64,000 nt of DNA from contig NZ_UETD01000015.1 of NCBI RefSeq assembly GCF_900116855.1, positions 1-64,000 of the forward strand. The letters run 5' to 3'. The notes under the pieces are model-generated. The model was not told where the DNA came from. It did not search any database and saw only the letters and a list, made by a program, of their open reading frames with translations. This stretch comes from Ruminococcus flavefaciens. GTDB taxonomy: Bacteria; Bacillota; Clostridia; Oscillospirales; Ruminococcaceae. This document shows positions 17,293-26,300 of the stretch, one piece after another (the first letter of the stretch is position 1; every line of letters starts with the position of its first letter). A program made the translations under genes and the position numbers.

Positions 17293-18468
17293 ATGAATTA
17301 CGCAGAAGAATCACTTAAAAAACACTATGAATGGCAGGGCAAGATCGAAGTTATCTGCCGCGCTCCCCTTGAGACAAGAGACGACCTCTCACTGGCTTAC
17401 ACCCCCGGTGTTGCACAGCCCTGTCTCGAGATACAGAAGGACGTAGACAAGAGCTATGAGCTCACACGCCGCTCAAACCTTGTTGCAGTTGTAACCGACG
17501 GTACAGCTGTTCTCGGTCTCGGCGACATCGGCCCCGAGGCAGGTATGCCCGTTATGGAGGGCAAGTGCGCTCTGTTCAAGGCATTCGGTGACGTAGACGC
17601 AGTTCCCCTGTGTGTACGCTCAAAGGAAGTTGACGATATCGTTAACACAGTCCGCCTCCTTGCAGGCTCATTCGGCGGCGTAAATCTGGAAGACATCTCC
17701 GCTCCCCGCTGCTTCGAGATCGAGAAGAAGCTGAAGGAGTGCTGCGATATCCCGATATTCCACGATGACCAGCACGGTACAGCAGTAGTTACTCTCGCAG
17801 CTATGCTCAACGCCCTCAAGGTAGTAGGCAAGAAGCTGGACGAGATAAGAGTCGTTACCAGCGGCGCAGGTGCAGCAGGTATCGCTATCATCAAGCTCCT
17901 CATCTCCATGGGTCTCAAGGACGTTGTTCTCTGCGACAGGAACGGAGCTATCTACAAGGGACGTCCCGAGGGCATGAACCCCATGAAGGACGAAATGGCT
18001 GAGATAACCAACCAGCAGATGAGAAAGGGCAGCCTTGAAGAAGTTATCAAGGGCGCAGATGTGTTCATCGGCGTATCAGCTCCCGGCTGTGTAACTCCCG
18101 AAATGGTAAAGAGCATGGCTCCCGACCCCATCCTTTTCCCCATGGCTAACCCCACTCCCGAGATAATGCCCGAGGAGGCAAAGGCAGCAGGCGCCGCAGT
18201 TGTTGGCACAGGAAGAAGCGACTTCCCCAACCAGATAAACAACGTTCTGGCATTCCCCGGAATTTTCCGCGGAGCTCTTGACGTCCGTGCAAGCGACATC
18301 AACGACGCTATGAAGATAGCTGCCGCTAAGGCTATCGCTTCATTCGTTACAGACGACAAGCTCAGCGCAGATTATATCATCCCCAGCGCACTGGACAAGT
18401 CCGTAGCGCAGGCAGTTGCAAAGGCTGTTGCACAGGCTGCAAAGGACACAGGCGTAGCAAGAATCTAA
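17293..18468 (+). CDS. Malic enzyme (oxaloacetate-decarboxylating malate dehydrogenase)
   Basis: 391 residues, the short bacterial form. It converts malate to pyruvate, CO2 and NAD(P)H. Seen: YTPGVAQPC, TDGTAVLGLGDIGP, the metal-binding HDDQHGTA and the nucleotide fold SGAGAAGIAI. Start with AAAGGA upstream. It follows the LDH-like gene, with a GC hairpin (about 17239-17262) between them, so both genes act around pyruvate/malate and may be partly co-transcribed. NAD versus NADP preference cannot be settled here. Confidence 0.93.
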   Translation: MNYAEESLKKHYEWQGKIEVICRAPLETRDDLSLAYTPGVAQPCLEIQKDVDKSYELTRRSNLVAVVTDGTAVLGLGDIGPEAGMPVMEGKCALFKAFGDVDAVPLCVRSKEVDDIVNTVRLLAGSFGGVNLEDISAPRCFEIEKKLKECCDIPIFHDDQHGTAVVTLAAMLNALKVVGKKLDEIRVVTSGAGAAGIAIIKLLISMGLKDVVLCDRNGAIYKGRPEGMNPMKDEMAEITNQQMRKGSLEEVIKGADVFIGVSAPGCVTPEMVKSMAPDPILFPMANPTPEIMPEEAKAAGAAVVGTGRSDFPNQINNVLAFPGIFRGALDVRASDINDAMKIAAAKAIASFVTDDKLSADYIIPSALDKSVAQAVAKAVAQAAKDTGVARI

Positions 18469-18477
18469 GGCAGGGTG

Positions 18478-18564
18478 CCCCCGCAGGCTGTTTCGCGGTA
18501 TAGATATCAAAACCGACAGTTTATCTCCGCGGCGCTTGCTTTATCGCATATTATATGTTATAAT
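18478..18564 (+). repeat. Promoter-bearing intergenic repeat, copy 1
   Basis: A GC-rich block (cccccgcaggctgtttcgcg) is followed by tatagatatcaaaa, a CTCCGCGGCGC block and then TTGCTT (18536-18541), a 17-nt spacer and TATAAT (18559-18564). The same order of blocks appears at 26093-26236 and, inverted, at 33858-34022. Here it faces the SUFU gene and supplies its likely promoter. Confidence 0.75.
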
Positions 18565-18566
18565 TG

Positions 18567-18596
18567 AGCCGTGGAGCGTCTTGCTCCACGGCTTTT
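18567..18596 (+). terminator. Hairpin just downstream of the repeat promoter
   Basis: Eleven-base-pair stem AGCCGTGGAGC / GCTCCACGGCT with a 5-nt loop and a TTTT tail. It starts 2 nt after the -10 box, so it can end read-through from the malic enzyme gene, while a transcript begun at the repeat promoter would start within its left arm and lose the full stem. Confidence 0.65.
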
Positions 18597-18628
18597 GTTA
18601 AATGATATAAAGGATCAAGGAGAAAACA

Positions 18629-19708
18629 ATGAGTGAGATAATTTTTGAATCACATTCGCCCATCTGCGACATCAGCGCAGTTATCGAAGAAGACGACAGC
18701 ACATACTATATGTACCTTATGACAGCTCCCGAGACAGGAGTAAAGCTGCTCAGGGCACTGTGGGTGTGCAACCGCCGCCCTGCTCCCGAGACGTTTGATC
18801 CTCAGTGCATGAAGGACGGAAAAGCCCCCATGCTGCCCAAGGAAAACTTAGCTCCCATACACCCTGCGGCAGGCATAACCCTCAACCCCGACAAGCTCTC
18901 CTGTTACTGGTACGACACCGGCGACTCCGCAGCCATCTTCTACGGAGACAAGCTGCTCTGCGCTATCCCACCCTATGCAGGACTTCACGACTTCCCCGGA
19001 TTTTCCGTATTTGCCAAGGGTCAGACACGCTACGCATGGGGTATGCCCGAGACACCTGCTTTTGCAGAGCGCGCCAAGGGACTGAAGACCTTCTGGGAAA
19101 ACATTAAAGCCGACGATTCATGGCCCGAGATACAGGACGAGTGCCTGAGAGTCATCGAGGAGTTCTACGGCAGCAAGCATGAAAAATACTACGCCATAGA
19201 CGGCGGACAGTTTCCGCCAAAGGCTCTTGCACAGGGCAGAAAAAACGGCGTTATCTACGGTATCACACTTGGCGTCAGCCAGTTCGCAATGCCCCGTTCC
19301 GAGATGGTGTTCGGCAGCCACTATGAGGACTGCAACCGTATAGAACTGGGATTTGCAGCACAGGAGCGCCATGAGCCCCTGACACAGATGATGTTCTCTG
19401 TCATCTCAGATGTGGCGAATATGCCGTGGAACGAGCAGAACTTCCTCTGGCACGGCCATACATTCGATTTCCCCAATATAAAGGGCTTTTCACAGATAGT
19501 CCTGATAAATCCCGTCTACATAGAGGGCATGGAGTGTCCTAAGTGGAGAAAATTCATCGGCAACCGCGTTAATCTTCTCTGGCTGGTCCCCATTACCTCG
19601 GATGAGTTTGCAGCCCTCCGCGAGATAGGCATAGCAGAGCTTCTGAAGAAGTGCCCCGACCCTCAGCATCTGCACATCTTCGACGGCAAGCCGAAATTCT
19701 CGCTGTGA
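18629..19708 (+). CDS. SUFU (suppressor of fused)-domain protein
   Basis: 359 residues, AAGGAG before the ATG. The C-terminal ~170 residues carry a SUFU-type core: GVSQFAMPRSEM, IELGF, WLVPIT and a 'MPWNEQNFLWHGHTFDFPN' element. In bacteria SUFU proteins are known as immunity proteins of polymorphic toxins or as stand-alone proteins of unknown role. No toxin gene flanks it. It is driven by a repeat-borne promoter and is followed by a decayed partial copy of its own 3' end. Confidence 0.75.
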   Translation: MSEIIFESHSPICDISAVIEEDDSTYYMYLMTAPETGVKLLRALWVCNRRPAPETFDPQCMKDGKAPMLPKENLAPIHPAAGITLNPDKLSCYWYDTGDSAAIFYGDKLLCAIPPYAGLHDFPGFSVFAKGQTRYAWGMPETPAFAERAKGLKTFWENIKADDSWPEIQDECLRVIEEFYGSKHEKYYAIDGGQFPPKALAQGRKNGVIYGITLGVSQFAMPRSEMVFGSHYEDCNRIELGFAAQERHEPLTQMMFSVISDVANMPWNEQNFLWHGHTFDFPNIKGFSQIVLINPVYIEGMECPKWRKFIGNRVNLLWLVPITSDEFAALREIGIAELLKKCPDPQHLHIFDGKPKFSL

Positions 19709-19780
19709 CCGATGCTGTAAATCCCGAGCGGCACTGAAAAAAGATACCGGTCACTTAAATATCTTTTCAAGGAGATCAAC

Positions 19781-20029
19781 ATGGGCATGGTAATGAAGGA
19801 CGTGGGAGATATGCCATGGGACGAACGCAGCTTCCTCTGGCACGGTCATACCTTCGACTTTCCCAATATCCGCAGATTTGCAGCAATGCTGTTCATCAAT
19901 CCCATATACATCGAGGGCATTGAGGAGCTTATAAAGCAGTGCCCTGCACCAAAATTAATGCATATTTTCTCGGGAATACTGAAATTTCTGCCGTATTCGG
20001 CTTCCCCGGATTTTGTACGCATGAGCTAA
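19781..20029 (+). pseudogene. Decayed partial copy of the SUFU gene
   Basis: 82 residues that align with the C-terminal third of the gene upstream: DVGDMPWDERSFLWHGHTFD matches DVANMPWNEQNFLWHGHTFD, then FINPIYIEGIEELIKQCPAP matches parts of the parent's NPVYIEGMEC and LLKKCPDPQHLHIF with ~40 residues missing between. It keeps an in-frame ATG with CAAGGAG upstream, so a short peptide may still be made. Clear remnant of a tandem duplication with 5' loss and an internal deletion. Confidence 0.8.
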
Positions 20030-20045
20030 AAGCAGGTGAATAAAA

Positions 20046-21245
20046 ATGAGTCTTAACGACACACCGTCATCGGAGAGAGTCCACATCGGCTTCTTCGGGC
20101 GGAGAAATGCAGGAAAATCCAGCGTAGTAAACGCTGTTACGGGACAGGAGCTGTCAGTGGTGTCCGATGTAAAGGGCACCACCACCGACCCCGTCACCAA
20201 GGCTATGGAGCTGCTCCCATTGGGCCCCGTGGTCATAATAGATACTCCCGGATTTGACGATGAGGGAGAGCTGGGCGAGCTGAGAGTCCGCAAAACAAAG
20301 CAGATACTCAACAGGACCGACCTTGCGGTGCTGATAGTTGACGGCACCGTGGGGCTCACCGACACCGAGCGCCAGCTCATCGGCATTTTCACGGAAAAGA
20401 ACATTCCATATCTGACCGTATACAACAAGTCCGATATCGCGCAGAAGCGCGTCTGTCAGGACAACGAGACCGAAGTCAGCGCTCTCACGGGCGAAAACAT
20501 CTATGAGCTGAAGGAGCGCATTGCCGCCCTTGCGAAGCTGCCCTCCGCAGAAAAGCGCATAGTGGGCGACCTGCTCAGTCCCTGCGACATGGTGGTGCTG
20601 GTAACGCCCATAGACGCAGCCGCTCCCAAGGGAAGAATGATACTGCCGCAGGTACAGACTCTCCGCGACGTCCTTGACGCCGACGCCATGGCAGTATTCA
20701 CCAAGGAGCACCAGCTGGCAGAAACCCTCGGAAAGCTTTCCGCGCCGCCGAAAATGGTCATAACCGACAGTCAGGCATTTGCCATGGTCAGCAAAACAGT
20801 CCCCGAGGACATTCCGCTGACCTCTTTCTCCATACTCATGGCGCGGTACAAGGGCTTCCTTGAGACCGCCATCAAGGGCGCAGCCGCCATAAGGTCCCTT
20901 GAGGACGGGGCAAAAGTGCTCATATCCGAGGGCTGCACCCATCACCGTCAGTGCGGTGATATCGGCAGCGTAAAGCTGCCTGCGCTGCTGAAAAAGTACA
21001 CAGGCAAGGATATTGACATCGCTCTCAGCTCGGGACGGGATTTCCCCGAGGACCTTTCTCCCTACAGCCTTGTGATACACTGCGGAGGCTGTATGCTGGG
21101 CGAGCGCGAGATGACCTATCGGCGCAAGACCGCCGAGGATCAGAACGTTCCTTTCACCAACTACGGTATCGCCATTGCCATGATGAACGGCATACTCAGA
21201 CGCAGTCTGGGCGTGTTCCCCGACCTTGCAAAGGAGATAGAATGA
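20046..21245 (+). CDS. hydF: [FeFe]-hydrogenase maturation GTPase HydF
   Basis: 399 residues. The N-terminal GTPase domain has GRRNAGKSS (Walker A), GTTTDPV, DTPGFDD and NKSD. The C-terminal third has the iron-sulfur ligands CTHHRQC and HCGGCM that form the HydF cluster site. It acts as scaffold for assembling the 2Fe subcluster delivered to the hydrogenase. hydE, hydG and the hydrogenase are not in the window. It overlaps the next gene by 4 nt (ATGA). Confidence 0.93.
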   Translation: MSLNDTPSSERVHIGFFGRRNAGKSSVVNAVTGQELSVVSDVKGTTTDPVTKAMELLPLGPVVIIDTPGFDDEGELGELRVRKTKQILNRTDLAVLIVDGTVGLTDTERQLIGIFTEKNIPYLTVYNKSDIAQKRVCQDNETEVSALTGENIYELKERIAALAKLPSAEKRIVGDLLSPCDMVVLVTPIDAAAPKGRMILPQVQTLRDVLDADAMAVFTKEHQLAETLGKLSAPPKMVITDSQAFAMVSKTVPEDIPLTSFSILMARYKGFLETAIKGAAAIRSLEDGAKVLISEGCTHHRQCGDIGSVKLPALLKKYTGKDIDIALSSGRDFPEDLSPYSLVIHCGGCMLGEREMTYRRKTAEDQNVPFTNYGIAIAMMNGILRRSLGVFPDLAKEIE

Positions 21246-21646
21246 AAGCGCGGCTCCCTTATATCATCGGATTTCTCCTGCTTCTGGGAGTTGAGGTCTG
21301 TATCGGAGTTTTCCGCTTCAACCACTTTATCCGCTCCTACATCGGCGATGTCATAGTGGTATGGGTCATATACTGCCTGCTCAGGAGCTTTGTTCCCAAG
21401 AGATTCAATTCCTGCGCAGTCGCCGTGGGGATACTGGTATTCTCCTTTGCGGTGGAGTTCCTCCAGAAGGCACATATCGCCGATATCCTCGGCGTTGAAA
21501 ATCCGCTTCTCCGCACGCTTATCGGCACCAGCTTTGCCGTTGAGGACCTGTGGAGCTACACCGCAGGAACACTTGTGACCATCATAGAGATATTTATATA
21601 CAGACGGCTCACTGAAAGGAGCAGACATGGCACAAAAAAAGACTGA
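21242..21646 (+). CDS. DUF2809 membrane protein
   Basis: 134 residues, four predicted membrane helices. The FHxxIRxYxGDVxVVxxxY and 'FxxEFLQ' elements with 'GTSFxxxDLxxYxxG' near the end are typical of DUF2809, a family of unknown function. The start overlaps the hydF stop (ATGA) and the stop overlaps the next start by 20 nt, so hydF, this gene and the acyltransferase are translationally linked. Confidence 0.85.
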   Translation: MKARLPYIIGFLLLLGVEVCIGVFRFNHFIRSYIGDVIVVWVIYCLLRSFVPKRFNSCAVAVGILVFSFAVEFLQKAHIADILGVENPLLRTLIGTSFAVEDLWSYTAGTLVTIIEIFIYRRLTERSRHGTKKD

Positions 21647-22751
21647 CAAAAGGGACAGCCGCCTCACTGCCATTGACGGCATGAAGGGCATAGGTGCCTG
21701 TATCATAGCATTTTTCTGGCACTATCAGCACTTCAAGCCGCAGAACGGCTCTCCCTTTTTCTCGATATTTCCCGTTTCCTACAAAAGCGGCTACCTCATG
21801 GTGGAGCTGTTCTTCATGCTGTCTGGCTTCGGCATGATGCTGGGCTATTCCGAAAGAGTCACGGGGCACCTTATAAGCTTCCGTGAATTCATAGTAAAGC
21901 GGCTGAAAAAGGTATATCCGCCCTTTCTTTTCTTCACAGCGCTGACCATAGTGCTGGAGCTGATATACCGTCATCGCTGCGGCGAGACCTTTGTCTACGG
22001 GAACTTCGACCTGCAGCATCTGTTCCAGAACCTGCTGCTCATGCAGGACGGAGTTTTCGGCACAGACTGGTCCTTTGACGCGCCGTCATGGTGCATAAGC
22101 ATATGTATGCTGTGCTATCTGCTGTTCTACCTGATACTCTATCACGCAAAGAACGAGCGCCGCGCCTGCTATATCTTCTTCGGCACCTTTCTCATAGGCA
22201 TGGCGATGATACTCTCAAAGAAGGAGCTTCCCCTGTGGAACAGCCTTGTGGGCAGAGGTATCGCCTGCTTCTCCGTTGGAGCTGTGCTCTGTCAGATATA
22301 CAGACACCGTGAGAAGTTCAGGTCGCAGCGGCTTGGCTATATCTGTCTCGGCATAGCTGTTATTTCCTATCTTGCGGCAAGGCTGAGACCCGAATTCACA
22401 GGCGATGTCACCACTGCCTTCATCATAGGCACAGCGCCCTCGCTGATACTTGCAGTGCTGCTCATACCGTGGCTCCGCGCTATACTGGGCTTCCGTCCCC
22501 TTGCAATACTGGGAGAGCTCTCCATAGTGATATACCTTGTACACTTCCCCGTACAGTGCGCCATAGCGGTGCTGAACGAGTATATGTCCCTCGGACTTGA
22601 CTTCTCCACCAAAGCGGTATGGCTCAGCTACGCCGCGGTAGTTCTCATATCAGCCGCAGTTTACAGATACCTGATCTCCTCACCTGCGGAAAAGCTCATA
22701 TGCGGATTCTTCGCAAAGAAAAAGACCGCAGACAGCAAAAAAGCGGCATAA
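21627..22751 (+). CDS. Acyltransferase-3 family membrane protein
   Basis: 374 residues with about ten hydrophobic helices. The N-terminus IDGMKGIGACIIAFFWHYQH and the VELFFMLSGFGMMLGY segment carry the family's catalytic-His and 'FF-x-LSGF' hallmarks. Members O-acylate cell-surface polysaccharides, lipids or antibiotics from the inner face of the membrane. AAAGGAGC precedes the ATG. The acceptor cannot be inferred; no glycan cluster is adjacent. Confidence 0.85.
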   Translation: MAQKKTDKRDSRLTAIDGMKGIGACIIAFFWHYQHFKPQNGSPFFSIFPVSYKSGYLMVELFFMLSGFGMMLGYSERVTGHLISFREFIVKRLKKVYPPFLFFTALTIVLELIYRHRCGETFVYGNFDLQHLFQNLLLMQDGVFGTDWSFDAPSWCISICMLCYLLFYLILYHAKNERRACYIFFGTFLIGMAMILSKKELPLWNSLVGRGIACFSVGAVLCQIYRHREKFRSQRLGYICLGIAVISYLAARLRPEFTGDVTTAFIIGTAPSLILAVLLIPWLRAILGFRPLAILGELSIVIYLVHFPVQCAIAVLNEYMSLGLDFSTKAVWLSYAAVVLISAAVYRYLISSPAEKLICGFFAKKKTADSKKAA

Positions 22752-22859
22752 GCAAAAGCGCTCCCCGAAGCATATAATGAAAAGAAGCTGTATAAACTCA
22801 GTCTCAAAGGCAATAATAAGAACATCAGCTGAAATTCATAATATATCGGGAGAATTGAT

Positions 22860-23207
22860 ATGCCAGTCAGAAGAGGAGAAATATATTACGCCGACCTGAG
22901 CCCCGTAGTAGGCTCGGAACAGGGCGGCATCAGACCTGTACTTATAGTCCAGAACGACGTGGGCAACAGGCACAGTCCCACGGTCATCGCGGCTGCAATA
23001 ACCAGTCAGCGCGACAAGAACCGACTGCCCACACATATAGAGGTGCAGGCGGATAAATGCGGTCTCGCCAAGGACAGCATAGTGCTGCTGGAGCAGATAC
23101 GCACCATCGACAAGAAGCGGCTCAAGGACAAAATGGGCGAGCTGGACCTTAACTCCATGAACAAGGTGGACACTGCCCTGTCCATAAGCTTCGGACTTGA
23201 AATATGA
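22860..23207 (+). CDS. MazF/PemK-type mRNA endoribonuclease without visible antitoxin
   Basis: 115 residues, full length for the NdoA/EndoA group: [42 protein letters not shown] and [13 protein letters not shown]. The catalytic Arg (RDKN region) and Thr (AITSQ) are present. GGGAG precedes the ATG. The 108 nt upstream have no antitoxin ORF, although clostridial and bacillar homologues usually follow an EndoAI/MazE gene. A strong terminator follows. The toxin may be controlled by an antitoxin elsewhere or may be a house-keeping NdoA copy. Confidence 0.92.
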   Translation: MPVRRGEIYYADLSPVVGSEQGGIRPVLIVQNDVGNRHSPTVIAAAITSQRDKNRLPTHIEVQADKCGLAKDSIVLLEQIRTIDKKRLKDKMGELDLNSMNKVDTALSISFGLEI

Positions 23208-23211
23208 TGAA

Positions 23212-23244
23212 AAATCGGGATCCTGCTTTGCAAGGTCCCGATTT
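23212..23244 (+). terminator. Terminator after mazF
   Basis: Stem AAATCGGGA / TCCCGATTT with a 15-nt loop; the tail read rightward (AGTTTA) is weak but the stem is perfect. It may act in both directions. Confidence 0.65.
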
Positions 23245-23249
23245 AGTTT

Positions 23250-23362
23250 ATAGCTGAGAGTTCAGAGCTGAAAGCTGTGGAGCCGCCTGCGGCGGCAATA
23301 TTTAAATATTGTGAACGAAGCGAACACATTGACTCTCCACTCTCAGCTTTCATCTCTCAACT
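23250..23362. repeat. MITE-like intergenic element with inverted ends
   Basis: The ends are imperfect inverted repeats: agctgagagttcagagctga on the left against ctctccactctcagctttca on the right. The middle holds two small palindromes, GCCGCCTGCGGCGGC and CAATATTTAAATATTG. About 113 nt, no coding potential, lying between the convergent mazF and Ca2+ ATPase genes. Confidence 0.65.
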
Positions 23363-23370
23363 TGATTAAT

Positions 23371-25983
23371 TCAGATCACCCCGCAGATAACAGGCACGGC
23401 AACACTGAAGCCCAGTGCGGTCAGGAGCTGCATCATATCGGGAGTCACTGTGCTGAACACCACCTGAAGCTGCGGCACCATTACCGCTGCCGCAAGGACT
23501 GCCGCAGACAGTGCCGCAGCTCCCACAAGCTTCATATTGCCGAAGGGATTCAGCCTGAACAGCGACCGCTTCTCGGAGCGGCACTCGAAAACGTGTATCA
23601 GCTGGGACACCACAAGGGTGATGAGTGCGGCGGTACGGCAGGCTTCAATAGAGCCGCCCATGTGCATGACCGTGCCGAAGCTTCCGAGGGTGGAAAGTCC
23701 GATGAGAATGCCGCGGAACACTATCCGCCCCATGAGTCCACCCGAGAAAAAGCCCTCGTCGGAGCGCCGCGGCGGTCGGGACATGATGTCCTTCTCGGGA
23801 GGCTCCATGCCAAGGGCGACCGCAGGGAGCCCGTCGGTGACAAGGTTCACCAGCAGTATCTGAACAGGCAGCAGCACCACGGGCATTCCCATGAGAAGTC
23901 CCAGAAACATTGTCAGCACCTCACCGATATTGCAGGACAGCAGATACCTCACGAACTTCCGTATATTGGCATAAACGCAGCGCCCCTGCTCCACGGCGTT
24001 CACCAGTGTGGCAAGGTTGTCGTCCATAAGGATAACGTCAGCCGCCTGCTTGGTTACGTCGGTTCCCGTAACTCCCATAGCCACGCCCACATCGGCTTCC
24101 TTGACCGCAGGAGCGTCATTGACGCCGTCCCCTGTCATGGTGACTATCTCGCCGCGGCGGCGGAAGCTGCGGACGATGCGGAGCTTATGCACGGGCTCAA
24201 CCCTCGCAAACACCGTATATTCGCCGATACAGCGATCCAGCTCCTCATCGGATAGACAGTCCAGCTCCGCCCCCGTCATAGCCTTGCCGCCTTTGAGCAG
24301 TCCTGCCTTTTTAGCAACTGCCACGGCGGTATTTTTATGGTCTCCCGTTATCATCACCGTCTTTACGGAAGCCGCACTGCACTTGCGGATAGCGGTCTTT
24401 GCCTCCTCACGGGGCGGGTCGGTCATGCCTGCAAAGCCGAGAAATACAAGGTCACGGCGCTGAGGGTCCAGCTCCTCGGAGGTGCAGACCGCCAGCGCGA
24501 GGACTCTCAGCGCCCTCTGAGACATATCCTCCGCCCTTTCCGCAAGGTCCCTCCTCAGTGCGGCAGTCATGGGTGCAGCCTTACCGCTGCCGTCCAGATA
24601 CATTGAGCACCTCGGCAGCAGCACCTCCTCCGCACCCTTGAAATAGATACGCTTTTCGCTGCCGCAGACAACGTGTACCGCCATAAAACGGGTCTCGCTG
24701 TCAAAGGGGAACTCCCCTATGCTGCGATATCCTGCGGAAAGGGACTGCCTTGTGATGCCTGCCTTTGCCGCCGCGATGAGGAGAGCCGCTTCGGTGGGGT
24801 CTCCCGTGACGCTCCACTCTCCCTTGCCTGCGAGAGTACCTCTGTTGCGGCTTTTGGGCGGCTCCTGAGCGCTTATCTCCGCGGTGGAGCACAGGACTCC
24901 GCAGCGCAGAGCCGCCGACAGTGCCTTTTCCGTCACGGGATTTACTGCGATCTCACCCTTGGTGACGGCTCCGCTGACACGATAGCCCATGCCGCTGAAA
25001 AGGTAGGTATCCTCCGCCGTGGAAAGCTCCGTGACGGTCATGCGGTTTTCGGTGATGGTGCCTGTTTTGTCGGAGCATATCACCGAGGTGCAGCCCAGAG
25101 TCTCAACGCTGTGGAGCTTGTTCACCAGTGCCTTCTGCTTCAGCATACGGCTCACTGCCAGTGCAAGGGCGATAGTCACCGTTGCAGGCAGCCCCTCGGG
25201 GATAGCGGCAATGGCTATGGTTATGCCCGTCATGAGCATATCAAAGACGTTCTCCCCCCTGAGCACTCCTGCTCCGAAGACAGCGATGCAGACCACAAGG
25301 CAGATGATGGCGACCACCTTGCCCAGCTCCCCGAGACGCTTCTGTAAGGGAGTGGGCTCCTTGTCGATATCGCGGAGCATCTCCGATATCCTGCCCATCT
25401 GGGTAGCCATGCCCGTAGCTATGACCCTTGCGCGGCAGGTACCCTTGGTGGCAGAGGCTCCGCAGTAGACGATATTGCTCTTGTTGAGGGAGTTGTCGGT
25501 GTCGGACTCATCTCCTGCGGACTTCCCGACTGCCACGGACTCACCCGTGAGGAGAGCCTCGTCTGAGAAGAAGCCTGCCGCCTTCAGTACAGCGCAGTCC
25601 GCAGGGATACGGTCACCTGCTTCGAGCTCGATAACATCACCCGTCACAAGCTGCGAGGCGTCTATCTCTTTCAGCTTCCCGTCCCTCCAGCACTTTGCGG
25701 TGGGCGAGGTCATGGAGCGCAGGGCTTCCAGTGTATTCTCCGTGCGGTACTCCTGCACGAAGCCCAGTATGGCGTTGAGGAGAACGATGAGGATTATAGT
25801 CACCGCGTCGGATATCTCCCCGAGGAGCACCGATATCACCGTAGCTCCCAGAAGTATCATCACCATAACGTCCCTGAACTGCCCGAGGAATATCCTCATG
25901 GGACCCGTTCTCCTGCTCTCCCCGAGAGTATTCTCCCCCTGTGCTTTCAGTCTTTCGGCAGCTTCCTTTTCTGTAAGACCCAT
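23371..25983 (-). CDS. Calcium-transporting P-type ATPase (PMCA/SERCA-like)
   Basis: 870 residues from the ATG at 25983 (AAAGGG upstream; an ATG at 26001 is an alternative). Cation-ATPase N domain (GLTEKEAAERL), actuator TGES (LLTGESVAV), PEGLP in TM4, the phosphorylation site CSDKTGTIT, MITGDH, and the hinge MTGDGVNDAPA are all present. Ten membrane helices are predicted by eye. PEGLP with a late NLVTDG segment fits calcium export. It reads toward the mazF terminator and stands alone. Confidence 0.93.
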   Translation of the reverse strand: MGLTEKEAAERLKAQGENTLGESRRTGPMRIFLGQFRDVMVMILLGATVISVLLGEISDAVTIILIVLLNAILGFVQEYRTENTLEALRSMTSPTAKCWRDGKLKEIDASQLVTGDVIELEAGDRIPADCAVLKAAGFFSDEALLTGESVAVGKSAGDESDTDNSLNKSNIVYCGASATKGTCRARVIATGMATQMGRISEMLRDIDKEPTPLQKRLGELGKVVAIICLVVCIAVFGAGVLRGENVFDMLMTGITIAIAAIPEGLPATVTIALALAVSRMLKQKALVNKLHSVETLGCTSVICSDKTGTITENRMTVTELSTAEDTYLFSGMGYRVSGAVTKGEIAVNPVTEKALSAALRCGVLCSTAEISAQEPPKSRNRGTLAGKGEWSVTGDPTEAALLIAAAKAGITRQSLSAGYRSIGEFPFDSETRFMAVHVVCGSEKRIYFKGAEEVLLPRCSMYLDGSGKAAPMTAALRRDLAERAEDMSQRALRVLALAVCTSEELDPQRRDLVFLGFAGMTDPPREEAKTAIRKCSAASVKTVMITGDHKNTAVAVAKKAGLLKGGKAMTGAELDCLSDEELDRCIGEYTVFARVEPVHKLRIVRSFRRRGEIVTMTGDGVNDAPAVKEADVGVAMGVTGTDVTKQAADVILMDDNLATLVNAVEQGRCVYANIRKFVRYLLSCNIGEVLTMFLGLLMGMPVVLLPVQILLVNLVTDGLPAVALGMEPPEKDIMSRPPRRSDEGFFSGGLMGRIVFRGILIGLSTLGSFGTVMHMGGSIEACRTAALITLVVSQLIHVFECRSEKRSLFRLNPFGNMKLVGAAALSAAVLAAAVMVPQLQVVFSTVTPDMMQLLTALGFSVAVPVICGVI

Positions 25984-26092
25984 ATTTTCACCCTTTCGCA
26001 AGCTTTGTCCTTAAAGGATATGCCTGCCCCTACGGAATTATTCTTTAAGTGATTAGTGCATAGTGGTTAGTGCTTAGTTTTAGAGGAAAGAC

Positions 26093-26236
26093 AGTTTTTT
26101 CGCCGCGTTTCTTGCTATTAATAAAATAATGTGCTATAAGCGGGGAGCCCCCGCTGGCTTTTTCGCGGCAGAGTTCTTATACACGGCAGTTTTTTCTCCG
26201 CGTTTCTTGCTATTAATAAAATAATGTGCTATAATT
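26093..26236 (+). repeat. Promoter-bearing intergenic repeat, tandem copies 2a and 2b
   Basis: Two copies of a block ending in TTGCTA-17-TATAA(G/T): 26112-26140 (TATAAG) and 26207-26235 (TATAAT), separated by the palindrome GCGGGGAGCCCCCGC and a tttcgcggc block. The spacers are identical in the two copies. The second copy is the likely potA promoter. Just before it (26049-26084) is a degenerate run of TTAGTG direct repeats. Confidence 0.75.
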
Positions 26237-26300
26237 AATCATATTTTATCGGCTATGCAGCTGCACCGTACTTTATCAGAAAAGGAAGGGATCCGGAAAA

